A DNA stretch of 64,000 bases, taken from NCBI GenBank assembly GCA_905183005.1, contig CAJJDO010000102.1, forward strand, positions 74,098-138,097, written 5' to 3'. Below, one piece after another: positions 35,810-47,161 of the stretch (the first letter of the stretch is position 1; every line of letters starts with the position of its first letter). The DNA comes from Paramecium pentaurelia. Its lineage: Eukaryota; Ciliophora; Oligohymenophorea; Peniculida; Parameciidae. Made by a program: the position numbers and the translations under genes. The notes beneath the pieces are model-generated. The model saw nothing but the letters and a program-made list of their open reading frames with translations, made no database searches and was not told the DNA's origin.

Positions 35810-36432
35810 GAATAAATTATTTTATTAAGAGAAATTAAAGTATTTATGATTTTTATTGAACTAATAAAAAATATAGAATATATTAGAATAGATATTTATT
35901 TAGTCATCCAAAAAAATTTAATTTAAAAGTACAATCTATTTTGATTCTAAAGAATTATTTCGTAATTAAAAAATAGTGAAATGATAAATGAAGAATAATT
36001 GAAATCGTATATAAAATTTATTTAGAATAATTCAATTTAAAAGTAATAAATTCAAAATATTCTTATTCTCAAGTTAATCATTATTTTATCTCAATATATT
36101 AGATTTTAAGAATGAAGAATATATTATTTGTTGAAATCAAAGTAATCATTAAATCTTAACTTTATTATTGAGTTTAAACTTTCTATCAGTTTAATATTAT
36201 TTATTATAAGATTTTCAATTAACACTTTCGTTTAACTCAATTATTTTAAATATAAGTCTACATTTCATAATAATGTAAAAATATTTATTAAAATTTTATA
36301 TATATACATAGTTTTTAATAGCAATTTAATAGAAAATTTGAAATATAAGAGATAATTCAATAGTTTATGTTAATCGATATAAATATTATATTAATAAGTT
36401 GCTAAAAATAATTAATTTTATTTAATTAATAA
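35810..36432. other. AT-rich divergent intergenic region
   Basis: 623 bp between two divergent start codons. No frames or repeats of note. Confidence 0.6.
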
Positions 36433-37868
36433 ATGAGTTTTTAAGGATTTTTGGTTAAGAAAACTATCCAACAATTTCCAATTAGATAAAAGCCTGTTTA
36501 TTATGATGATTTCACTGATTAAAATTTTGTTCTTTTTATAAACAAAAAGCTAGCTGATCTACGATGTATAGTTTGAATGTATTAGTTTAAAGTGGCAGCA
36601 ATGATTTATCAGCTAAACGAATAATGAACTTAAAGATAAAAATACCAAAAGACAAAAATACTGAGGGACATAAAATAAAAAGAAAAGCTTCATTAAAACA
36701 TAAGTCTTTATCTGTTTAAAAGGATGATTCAGAGAAAAAGTTTAAGTACAAGTTTAGATCTCCACCAATTAAACCTGAGGTTAGATTAGCTTCATATTTA
36801 AATGATGAATTACTTAGATAGCATTAAATAAGTCCATTATATTAAGAATACAAACTAGCAAATTTAAAAGCTAACTTAGTAAAATTGCAAGCTAAGAAAT
36901 CTTATTAATTAAATGAATTAAATCATGTTGAATTAGAAGATGAAGAATAAGTAAAATATTTTCTTACAGAAATTTGCAGAAATCATCCTGAGATTGATAT
37001 AGGGAAATTATTAAAAGTGGATGTAGAAAAAAAAGAATAAAAATTAGATAATTAGGAATAAATATTAAAGGAATTAATTTAAAAAAGAATAAAATAAGAA
37101 GAATTAGAATAATTAATGAAATTGGAACAATAATACAATTAAAATCTAGTAAATATTTATAAGGAAACAAGATATGATTAATTTGAACCTGAATTTAAGA
37201 AATAAGGATAAATTAATATGTGTAAAATAAAGAAATAAAAAGAAATTTAAGATAAAATGTTTGCTTAAATATTTAAAGTTAAATCTCATCATTCTTAAAG
37301 AAATAATACTATTAAACATTTCTTTCATACCAAAAATAAAACTCCAGAATCGAAACATAAAGTTACACTTTCCTAATAATTTACACCTTCAAATAACATC
37401 TTTATTTCATAACCTACTACTGTATAAATATCACCATAAACTTCTATTCATTAAGAATTCAAATAAATGACTACGTCTATTGGTACTTTTAGTGACAGTA
37501 GATCACCTATCAATATAATTAATACTGATTTTAGTTAAAAAATTAAAACTATTATGGATAAATGTGAATTATTTGAGGATGAACATAAAATATCAAATTA
37601 GATATTGAAAAAGAGAATAAATATAATGGGTAGAGAATTAAATACATATTTTGATACAGCCAGAAGTAGATACAAAAATTAGGATATGGAAATAGATACA
37701 AATGAAGGTTTTGATAGATTTTTATAAGAAAACTAATTTAAAAGAAAATTAATTGAATTTTAGGTTAGTTAAGTATAAAATTTACATGAAGTATTAAGTC
37801 AAAAAGCTAAAAGAGAATTGACTAATAATTTTATGGGATCTGATTTAGAAAAATAGAAATTATTTTGA
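36433..37868 (+). CDS. Unidentified Lys/Gln-rich protein (471 aa)
   Basis: ATG at 36433, TGA at 37866-37868, with one short 20-nt intron (36566-36585), exactly 472 codons. The protein is basic and helical, with a Lys/Glu/Gln-rich centre (residues ~170-260) that may form a short coiled coil, and a Ser/Thr/Pro-rich disordered segment (~280-350). There is no signal peptide, membrane span or known motif. It precedes the cyclic-nucleotide-binding gene by 25 bp on the same strand. The intron is at the small end of the range seen here. Confidence 0.75.
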
Positions 37869-37893
37869 TTTTAGATTTTATTTATATAAAATT

Positions 37894-39521
37894 ATGAGTT
37901 TTATATCTGATTAGAGTTCAGAACAATCTGAGAGTGATGATTCAATATTTCAAATTAACAATATTTAGTAACGTAAACATTTATCTGATGTGGATACAAT
38001 TATAGCAATATTAAGTATTGAACCATAGAATAGATCATATACATAATTATAATTGTTGTATGATAAATTCGAATAGTATGTACATTACTTTTAATAAATA
38101 CGTAATAAATTGAATCCTAATATACTAATTAAATTGATGTAAACCATTTCAATTGAAAGATTTAATCCATTCAGTGTAGTATTTAATTAAGGAGAAACTG
38201 GAAGAAAAATGTATATTATTTTATAAGGAGAGGCTGCTGTGTTAATTAGAAGTCATGATTAAATTGAGATTCATTAAAAAAAGGAAGACAATAAACGAAG
38301 AAGTACAATGAAATATAAAATATTATAATAGGAGCAACTAAGACTTTCGATGAGTTAATTTTACATCGTTATTAAAATTACAGGATTGTTGCTTATAAAA
38401 AATAATATGATTATTTTGGAGAGATAGCTATAGAACAAAGAATTCCAAGAACAGCTACTGTAATAACAAAAGAACCTTGTATATTTGCTATATTGACTTT
38501 TGATGCTTATCAAACATTACTTAGTGAATTAAAAGCTGACAATTTATAGTTAAGATAGGTAGTAATTGCACAAATGCATCCTTTTCATTTATTAAATGAA
38601 TAGCAATTATAATCTATTTTACATAATTAAGAAGAATTAAATATATAAGCTGGATGCATATTATATAAAGAATAATAAATAGTAGATTCAGTTTATCTTA
38701 TTATAAAAGGTGAAGTGCAGGTTTCAATTAAAGAGATTATAAATAATGCTCCAGCAAAGATTCGAGAAAATAAATATTTTGTTAATTTTCAAAAGTAAAA
38801 ACGTATAAAAAATATTGGTCTCTTTAGTGTTGGTTAAATAATAGGAGATTATGAATTATATTTGAATAAGAAAAGTAATGATAAACTTATAAGAAGAACA
38901 ACAGCAATAGTAAAGAGTGATTCAAGAATTATTAAGATTCCAAGTTAATAATTTATAGATGTAATTGAATATGGTTTATCATAAAAATGGCTTATTAAAT
39001 ATTTGAATGATAAATATGAACAAAAAGAGAAATTACCTATTTTATAAATATAAGATGATACAGAGAAATAAAAGACTAATACTTTTGTATCTCCTTAATT
39101 AAAGAAGATGATATTTAGAATAAAATAATATCATGATCATAATAAAATATCAAGTGAAAGATTTTCAAAAGTTAATTATTAATATGATTAAGATATGAAT
39201 ACAGATGATCAACCATATACAATACTTAAAAATGAAATAAATTTATAGGATAAATCTGTTTTAAAGTATTTAGTAAGAGATTAAATATTACCTAAAAAAC
39301 CAATAAATAATATATCTTAATTTAGTGTAGAAAAATTTGCATCATCTTTAAAATCTCGTGTATAATTTTCTAAAATATTAACTTAACTTGATGATGATAT
39401 GAGTTGTTATAGATTCTATTCTTCACCTATAAAATAAATGATAAGTAAATAAACAAATATAAAAAAAATATGTTCTCAGATAAACTCTCCTTTATTAAGA
39501 TAATCATCATAAATGCATTGA
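37894..39521 (+). CDS. Protein with two cyclic-nucleotide-binding domains (532 aa)
   Basis: ATG at 37894, TGA at 39519-39521, one 29-nt intron (38303-38331), exactly 533 codons. The first cNMP-binding domain spans residues ~70-210: FNQGETG, MYIILQGEAAV, then YFGEIAI followed by PRTATV, the phosphate-binding cassette with its conserved Glu and Arg. A second, more divergent domain spans ~225-350 (YLIIKGEVQVSI, IIGDYEL) and lacks a clear cassette Arg. The last 170 residues are Lys/Ser-rich and disordered. No kinase or transmembrane part is present. It may sense cAMP or cGMP in ciliary signalling or act like a PKA regulatory subunit, though no inhibitor sequence was recognised. Confidence 0.9.
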
Positions 39522-39833
39522 TTTATATTATCAACTAATTTTTAATTGAAATATAACTTATAATTATATTATTAATTAATTTCTAGTCTGTAAATGTATT
39601 GATTATGAGTATGAAAAATATATAAAATTATATAATTATTATTAAATATGTAAAGTATTTAATTAATTATCTAAAATATTACGTATTTGTATTAGTAATT
39701 TAGATATTTAAATATTCTGAAAATAATATGATTCATTTTTGTCTAAAAGTATCTAATTAAAATGAGTTGATTTTGTGATTTAAAGGGAATCTTAATAATT
39801 TGATATATAAATTTATCTCATTTATAATAATCA
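39522..39833. other. Intergenic DNA
   Basis: 312 bp of AT-rich sequence between two plus-strand genes; nothing specific seen. Confidence 0.6.
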
Positions 39834-40462
39834 ATGATACATTCAGAGGAAGAAAGTTTGAACAGTTTCACACCTGAATCAGAGTATTTTATTCATTTAT
39901 AAATCAGACATCAAGAGAACAATGATGAATTAAAGAATAGAGACAATAAAAAATATGCTATTATTGATTAATCTGTTCGTATTTAACTATTACGTCGTAT
40001 ACTCTCTAAATAATCAACAATAAAAGAGGCAGCTAAAGAGTTTGGAATAAATTTCTCTACAGCCAAAGCCATATTATAAACTTATCGTAAAGAAGGTCGA
40101 ATAGGAAAGAAAAAAACAAGAGATAGAAATAAAAGTAAATAGGATTTAGGAGATTACAATCAAACAAGGAAGATATAATCAATGTACAATCTTGAACAAC
40201 CTTTATAAATGAAATCAAATTCACCTGAAAAGAGACCTTCACCACCATCTTTTTAATAAAATATGATTCCAGTAATGAGTACTCCAAACCTTGATAATAC
40301 ATAAATTGCTTTAGCTCTTTGTTAAAGAGAGTTAGCTTAATAAAAACTGCTAAATTTTTAATTATTGATGATGATCTAAGTAAAATAGAATCTAATTTAT
40401 TTTAGAACTTTAAAAATATTACACAATTATAAGTCAAAGAAGAATCTAGTATAATTAATTGA
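39834..40462 (+). CDS. Helix-turn-helix DNA-binding protein (200 aa)
   Basis: ATG at 39834, TGA at 40460-40462, one 26-nt intron (40380-40405), exactly 201 codons. Residues ~48-95 form the DNA-binding core: RIQLLRRILSKQST, then IKEAAKEFGINFSTAKAIL, then a basic KKKTRDRNK tail, a classical helix-turn-helix of the Psq/transposase type. The rest is Gln/Ser/Pro-rich with a short amphipathic C-terminal helix that could allow dimerisation. Its core matches the product of 22332-22738. It is probably a transcription factor or a domesticated transposase DNA-binding domain. Confidence 0.8.
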
Positions 40463-40488
40463 CTTATATTAAATAAATATAAATTATT

Positions 40489-41407
40489 ATGAACATAGAA
40501 ATATCAAATTCTGATAAAGTGTAATAAGTAAATTCTCAATAGTAATATAGATCTTAATCAAATAAGAGTAATTGTTAAAAGAATAAAAATACTATGAATA
40601 TGAATAAAAAATATTAACATTTGGATCTAGATTCATTAATTAATAAAATAAAGATGGAGCTATCATTCTTTATTTATAAGCAAGCAAAGTTTTAGTTAAA
40701 AACAATTAAGACAATTCAGGATTTAATTTAGCAACAGAAGTAATCAAAATATCAGATGATTTGGATTCTCAAAATATAGGTAAGAATGATCTATTAATAT
40801 TTAAGCTGAAATAATGTCAATTTATTCTATAGCATAATTTAGTAAATTGAAAGTGCAATTCATAAATAAAGTACTCAAGAAATATCCAAATTATAAAGAT
40901 TAAATTTGTTAATAAGTAGGTGTAGATTTAATTAACCATAATAAATTTCATTTGGCATGGAGATATCTTATTTAATTATCTGATGTAAATACAGAGATTT
41001 AAATGTTAATAAAATGGAATTAATAATTGTCTGAATAAGAAAGATAATATAATTTAATTAGATATTTATTAATGTAAAATTGTAAAGCAAATGAATTAGT
41101 AAACTTGGTCAAGGATTATACAATGAGAGTGTTAAAATATTGAATGAATTAATTCCTACAACAGTCACTTAAGAAGCTCTATTTATTCATCTTTTAGTGA
41201 AATCAATAAGAATTTAAAGTAGAGAAGCATATGATTTAGTATTTAATAAATTTAAGGTTGTTATAGATGCAGATCCAATATTCTAAGATGTATTATAATT
41301 ATTATAATTAGTTATATTATAAAGTAGGAGTGAAATACTTTGGATTAAAAGAAAAGGAATAATAATCATAAGGTATTGGTGGATTATTGAGTTAATTCTT
41401 TTAATGA
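40489..41407 (+). CDS. GET4: GET4 homologue (tail-anchored protein targeting)
   Basis: ATG at 40489, TGA at 41405-41407, four introns (40528-40550, 40780-40805, 41073-41098, 41290-41311), exactly 274 codons. The protein is an all-helical repeat solenoid with the layout of GET4/TRC35: an N-terminal RFINQQNKDGAI unit, a central helical pair around KVLKKYPNYKD, then YNLIRYLLIKLGQGLYNESVKI, and a short Gly/Leu-rich end (GIGGLLSQFFQ) like the C-terminus of animal GET4. GET4 works in the cytosol with GET5/BAG6 to hand tail-anchored membrane proteins to GET3. The match is by overall pattern, so moderate confidence in the name but high in the gene model. Confidence 0.75.
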
Positions 41408-41436
41408 AATTATATATTAATATAAATATTTAAATA

Positions 41437-42114
41437 ATGAGTGTTTTATTTGCTTATGTGAAGAGATGTTATAAATGTTAATGGGGGAAAACCTATATTA
41501 TGAAAACAGAGAAAGGAGAATTTACAGGTGAAAGTGCTCCATTATGGAAGAATGTATCACCTGCAGCTTTTTTGGCATAATGCATAATTTCAATGTTAAT
41601 GATTGCAGGAGTTATAGTTGCATATGTAATTGAAATTAATGGATTGGATGATAATTGTACAGTCTCATATAAGCCATGGATTATAGGATAATTGATAGCA
41701 GTGTTTTTCTCTGGAATTCTAGATTTTTATATATATAGAGTAAAATATGCATCAGATGATAGATGGTTTAGATTAATAGTTGTAATATTATGTTAAATAG
41801 CTCTATTGGTAGCTATAGGTGGTATTTCTTTTTTTTAGGGTTTAAAAGTAATATTAGGATTGGGTGATTAATGTTAATTGCCAGATGAAGGAGATGAGAA
41901 TACTTAAACTTAAGATGAATAAGAATATTATACACCTGAAAATGTATTTGGAAATTAAATTTGGATGGCAAACTTTTTTATTTCTGCAACTACTTTATTA
42001 ATTTTATTGATTAAACTAATTGTCTTATGTTTCTTAACAAAAAATATATACTTTAGCACTTCTCGTTTTGTTGCTATTGCTTCGAAACCAGAAGAAAAGA
42101 AATTTGTTGATTGA
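41437..42114 (+). CDS. Four-span membrane protein (225 aa)
   Basis: An intronless frame from ATG 41437 to TGA 42112-42114. About four hydrophobic segments are visible: ~residues 48-70, ~85-105, ~120-145 and ~180-205. Between the third and fourth is an acidic Asp/Glu/Gln loop. The N-terminus has two Cys pairs (RCYKC) and the C-terminus is Lys/Glu-rich, probably cytosolic. An in-frame ATG at 41500 is an alternative start. No family recognised; a small tetraspanin-like or MARVEL-like topology is possible. Confidence 0.75.
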
Positions 42115-42302
42115 TATATTATAATTATTATAATTTAAAAATACTATTATCTTTTTCTGGTTCCAAAATACAAATTAAACACGAAAATCTTAAAATTGCG
42201 CTTAGTCTTAAATAAAAAGGCAATTATTAAAAGGATTTCTCGCCATAAAATAATTAATGAAGATGGACAATAAAAGATTTAAACTGATGCTAGGACTTAA
42301 TT

Positions 42303-43369
42303 ATGTAGGGTCAACGAGTAAGATATTCCAATTAATCTCTAGACTATTTTGCCTCATCCACTAAATCAAATACTCTCAAAAGATGTGTCAATACTTAAAC
42401 AAATACCTAGGATTTCACTCAAATTGACTATTTAATACAATCTCCATAAATTATTAAGGTATTAATTCTTACAATTTGTTATAGAAAGTCAAAATCACTG
42501 CTGAAAGTACTATACACACCTATGAAGATGATTTATATTGCTATGAGAGCATATAAAATGATGAATCAGCACCAATTACCTTTTAGACTAAATCCTCCCC
42601 TATTCCAATTTAGAAAGAATTCTATAATATCAATCCACTTTACTTATAAGAATACAATGAAAAAGAATATAACTATAAAACAAGGGCAATTATCTTAAAT
42701 CGAATTTAAGATAATTGTCAGAATTTGAATAACCCTTTCTCTCATAAAGCTATCTATCTTTATGATCTGTTCCTTTGCAGAATCTAAAGTAAAACCATAA
42801 ATAATTAAACTCAATTAAGATTTCTATCTTTGGCTATAATCTTTGTGGCAACTAAAATGAATGCTGAAACTCCAAATATTAATTCACTTTTATCATAGTC
42901 ATCACTCAATATGACTAAACAATAATTAATATAATATGAGAGACTTATCCTTAATGTATTAGATTGGCACACTAATCCTCTAACAATCTAAGATATTATA
43001 TATGAAATTATTTGCAGATTTTATATTGTTTTTCCAAATTTAAAAGTTTAATCAGATTAGGATTCAAAAATTATCAATTAAATTATAAACGCTATTGTTC
43101 TGGATCATAATTATTTGAGTTATACTTTAGAGGATATCTCCTTTTCAATAATATTTGTACTTTTTAAAAAAGATATATCTGAAGATATATATGAAGATTT
43201 TCTCAAGATGCATAATAAAACCAAACAGTAAATTTAATAATCTATAAAATTTGTATCAAAATATATAAGAGTTGTTAATTAATTGGTATATTATATTATT
43301 TAATATTTTTAGAATGAAAAATAACTTGATATTAATTCATTAGAAATACTTAAATTAGTTTGTGATTGA
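42303..43369 (+). CDS. Cyclin-box protein (337 aa)
   Basis: ATG at 42303, TGA at 43367-43369, two introns (42459-42484, 43286-43312), exactly 338 codons. The cyclin box covers residues ~165-270: SHKAIYLYDLFLCRI, then LRFLSLAIIFVATKMNAE with the conserved Lys after an aliphatic helix, then YERLILNVLDW ahead of NPLT, corresponding to the E-x-x-x-L-x-x-L-x-W element. The N-terminal 150 residues are Ser/Thr/Gln-rich. The protein should bind and activate a cyclin-dependent kinase; subclass not assigned. It ends 15 bp from the convergent gene at 43385. Confidence 0.88.
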
Positions 43370-43384
43370 TTATATATATATATG

Positions 43385-44710
43385 TCATTAGTAATATAAT
43401 TTAAATTTATGATTGTTTTATGCACTCTATATTCTAGCTTTATTAGTCATAACTTTATTTGATTAATATGAACTTCTGATATCATTTTTAACTTCATTCA
43501 ATAATTAATCAAAATCATCATCTATTTCCATTTTTTAATTTTATATGCTCTCATAATTTTCATCAAATGTAGAATTCATTATTTATGGTGTCATTCTCTT
43601 ATCCTTTATTTAAGTACTATTTGAACGACTACCTAAATATGTTTGATTATCATTAAATTTAAATAATTTTCTTCTAGGACCATTCTACATAATAATTGAT
43701 TATAAATCTTATTATTTTTATGGTAATTTCCTTTAAGTATTTTCAGTTTTAGTAATATTATTAGATATTGTATCAATAAAACTATTATAACATATTCCAC
43801 ATACTCTAACAAATTAAAACTCATCAAATTTTGGTACAATTCTACCTGTTACATCAAGATATAATTTCTAATCATTCAAATGATGAAGATTTCTATGCAT
43901 TCTTATTTTCCAAATTCTATTTTTTAACACTTCAAATGTATCATTAATTTTTATTAATTTTTTACAACCAGAACATTAAATCATTGTAATATCATCTGTA
44001 ATCTATTTTTTTGGTTAGAACTATTCAAAATATTCTTAATTATGTAAATAATTCTATGAATTTATGAAATTTAAAGATCTTCTGTTAGATCTACATTTAA
44101 TATTAGTATTCCACATAATAATTAATTTATCTCCAACATATTTCATGTATAATTCAATTTCATTAACTTTAGATCCTTCAATCAGACTTATTAATTATTC
44201 AATTGCTATTCCAACTTTGTTAACTCTTGCTTCAAATATTACTTTTTCACAAGCAAATTAACTAACTTTTAAAGTAATTAATGGTTCTAATTAAAGGGGA
44301 ATTCTTTATTAAATTTATGTTATATGACCTTATTTACAATAAGTAATTAAGTTTTCATTCTGAAATGTTTATTAAATTATAACATCTTAATATAGTTCTG
44401 AGAAGTTAGTAATGTCAGATATGAGTGCCTCTAGTTCATAACGTGTTAAATATTTAAATTAAACATCTTTTTTATTTAATAATCTCTAAAATGAACATAC
44501 GTACTTTTCTTTAGAATTAAAAGTATCCAATATACTTTGTAAAGTTACATTCTCTTTCCTTTTCTTTAAAATTTTACCAGAACATTATGAACTGGTAAAA
44601 TAATGTGATATTTTACTACCTTATAAGTAGAATGTTTAAGGAACTTCAAAACAGCATTCTTATTTTGCATATTATTAGGCTTTCCAAAGTTCCCCAACAA
44701 TATTAAACAT
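43385..44710 (-). CDS. Unidentified protein with two CxxC zinc-knuckle-like pairs (441 aa)
   Basis: An intronless frame from ATG 44710 to TGA 43387-43385, exactly 442 codons. A Cys pair QCSGCKK at residues ~250 and a second pair VCGIC at ~305 could bind one zinc ion together. Another CC and single Cys lie near the N-terminus. The C-terminal third is Asn/Gln/Asp-rich and probably disordered. The start lies 46 bp downstream of the RBR ligase stop on the same strand. Function unknown. Confidence 0.8.
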
Positions 44711-44756
44711 TATAATTATATTATACTAAAATTGAAAAATCATATAATTATTAAAC

Positions 44757-45740
44757 TCATTTAAACTTACATTCTAATGTATTAGTAAAATGATTTAATA
44801 TTTCCTAATGAGGAAGCATCCTTTTACACAATAAACAAAAAGCTCTATTTTAACATTTAACACTGCCACAATGTATAATCCTATCATAGAGTTAAAGCCT
44901 TGTAATTTTCGGATTGATTGATTTACAATTAGGACAAGGAATAGTATTGTTCACATTTTCAGGTTCTTTAATTATTTATTTTATTTGAACTTTCTTAACC
45001 TCTTCAACTACAGGTCTTGTTACCCATTAACCATTTACTTTTATTTTACATTTATCATAAGAAGGATTATTGTTTTCAAAATGAGAATAATGATCCTTAT
45101 AAAATAAATCCTAAATTATACTTGTCTCTCAAGTTAAATATCACATAGATTACAAAAATTAGCACCACATTTACAAGTCATAAAATTACATCCTGCAACC
45201 TTTTCTACAAAAATCATGCATTTAGGACATCTACTTGCTTTGAGTAGAACTTTTAAATCTTTATAAACTTTGTCTTAATAGATTAATTTTTATTCTTCAC
45301 AAGTACAAATATCTTTATGTTATGGTAAAAAACATAAACGACAATATTCCATTTTACATTTTATACATTTCTAATATTCTAAATCAATACAATTTTATAA
45401 AACCTGCATTCTTCCAGATTATATATTTTTCTCTACAAACCTCGTTTAAACAATTCGCCAATATCTCATCTTCTTCCAAACCAAAAATTTGATTCATTTC
45501 TATACTTAATTCACAGTATTTCTTAAAAGATTCTTATGATATAAAATTCTAGATCAATGATTGATCAAATGGAATTTCACAACCAGGGCATTTAAAGATA
45601 TCTAGGTTTATATTTTATTCCTTTATTCTGGTTTCAAAAGTTGATTTTAAACAATTTTTACAAAATGTATGAAAACAAGAAGGAAATGTAAAGGCTTCAT
45701 GATTATCATATGATACTAAACATATTGGACATTCAAACAT
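44757..45740 (-). CDS. RBR-type (RING-IBR-RING) E3 ubiquitin ligase
   Basis: ATG at 45740, TGA at 44759-44757, two introns (45379-45403, 45096-45121), exactly 311 codons. RING1 begins almost at the start: MFECPICL, then CFHTFCKNC, then KCPGC. The IBR domain follows with CLNEVC, then KCIKC and YCRLC. RING2 reads RCPKCMIFVEK-AGCNFMTCKCGANFCNLC, in which the Cys of AGC corresponds to the catalytic Cys of this class. An extra C-terminal cluster (PCPNC, CGSVKC, FCLLC) may be a further zinc-binding unit. RBR ligases pass ubiquitin through a thioester on RING2. No substrate-binding domain is present. Confidence 0.92.
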
Positions 45741-45792
45741 TATAATAATTATTAAATTAAAATCAAAGTAGACATATATCTACATAATAGGA

Positions 45793-47097
45793 TCACTCAT
45801 TAACTAATTTTATTACTTTAGCAGGAGTATTAGTAGTGAATTTTGTTGAAATAATTTTTCCTTTGATCCACCTTCCTCTGAAGGTAGTACCATTTGCTTT
45901 TATTATTTATCCATTTCCATGTTGAAGTCCTTCCTTCCATAATCCACTATATTTTTAACCATTTGGCCATAATAATGTTCCATACCCCTCTCTTTAATCA
46001 TTTACGAATTATCCTTCATATTTCCTTCCATCTGGCCATTGAAATACTCCTTTACCACTTTTCATACCATTTTTCCATTCTCCATTGTAAAATCTTCCAT
46101 TTGGAAATCTCAAAATTCCATTGCCATTCATTAGATCATTTTGGAATTTCCCTTCATAAATAGTTCCATCAGGATATGTTAATTAACCGAAACCGCTTTT
46201 AAAACCATCTTAAAAGCTTCCTAGCTTTGGAATACAGAAAAGAGTTTACCCTCATAAATCCATCCACCTTCATAAGTTTATTTGCCTTATCCATTAGGTA
46301 AATCATTAATCCATTAACCATCATAGAATGTACCATCTGCAAATGTGTACTTACCATTGCCATTGGCAGTACCATCTTTCCAAGTTCCAATATATAGATC
46401 TCCATTAGAATGTTGAAATGTTCCAAATCCATTAGCCTTATTTTCAATCCATTCTCCTATATAAAATGATGTTTCAGAGAGTGAATATTTACCAAATCCA
46501 TGTACCATTCCTTTTTTCCATTATCCTTCATAATAGCATCCATTTCTCAATTAAAGAATGGATAGTTTTTATTATTCTTCATTTTAAACTCTAATTTGAT
46601 CCTTCTTATGTAGAGGGATAAAGCAAAGTTCATTCATTTAAAAACTGATTAAGTGTTTGCTTCTAACTTCAGAATAGGAACTTGCATCTTCATTAATATT
46701 AATTGTAATTTCAGCAGCAAGAATTTATCTATGATCATCCTAATCTAAATTCTTAATAGGTGATTGTTTTCTTTGTAATTATTGAATTTATTGTATATTT
46801 GTATGGATTTAATAAGGGTCTGCGATAACTGAATCATTTTAAGAACTCTTTTATTAGTTAATGGAAGTTCCATATTTTTGTGATGTTGATCCAGATGATT
46901 TAAATTTATATTTTCTATGTTAAATTAATATACTACTTTCTTGTGATAAAACCTCTAAAATTTGCTTAAATTTTTATGATTCCTTTAAGATCATTTTTAT
47001 TTAATTTCTTACTTTATTTGGACTTAGTGGTTTTGGATGTTAAAATCTCTTGGGTTTTGATTGGGTCTGAATTATCACATTGTTGGCAATTTCCCAT
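45793..47097 (-). CDS. MORN-repeat protein with MGNC N-terminus and IQ motif (417 aa)
   Basis: ATG at 47097, TGA at 45795-45793, two introns (46915-46936, 46220-46248), exactly 418 codons. The N-terminus MGNCQQC is a textbook context for myristoylation at Gly2 with nearby Cys for palmitoylation. Residues ~41-56 hold an IQ motif (IQANFRGFITRKKY) for calmodulin or a light chain. The C-terminal 220 residues are about eight MORN repeats of Y-x-G-x-W-x-(N/D)-G-x-x-x-G-x-G type. MORN repeats contact membranes or cytoskeletal partners, so a membrane-tethered, Ca2+-linked scaffold is likely. It is transcribed divergently from the RSPH10B gene. Confidence 0.9.
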
Positions 47098-47161
47098 TTA
47101 TTTAATATTAATATTTATATGTATTGTAGAGAATTACTTATATTAATATTTATAATATTAA
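47098..47161. promoter_or_regulatory. 64-bp shared upstream region of two divergent MORN genes
   Basis: The complete space between the start codons at 47097 (minus) and 47162 (plus). It must contain both promoters and 5' UTRs. Extremely AT-rich; no motif can be defined by eye. Confidence 0.45.

Noticed and set aside
46199..46508. Short minus-strand frames between 46199 and 46508 under the standard code
   Set aside because: One (46314-46508) is an in-frame piece of the MORN/IQ protein cut short by reading TAA as stop; the other is a frame-shifted shadow of the same gene.
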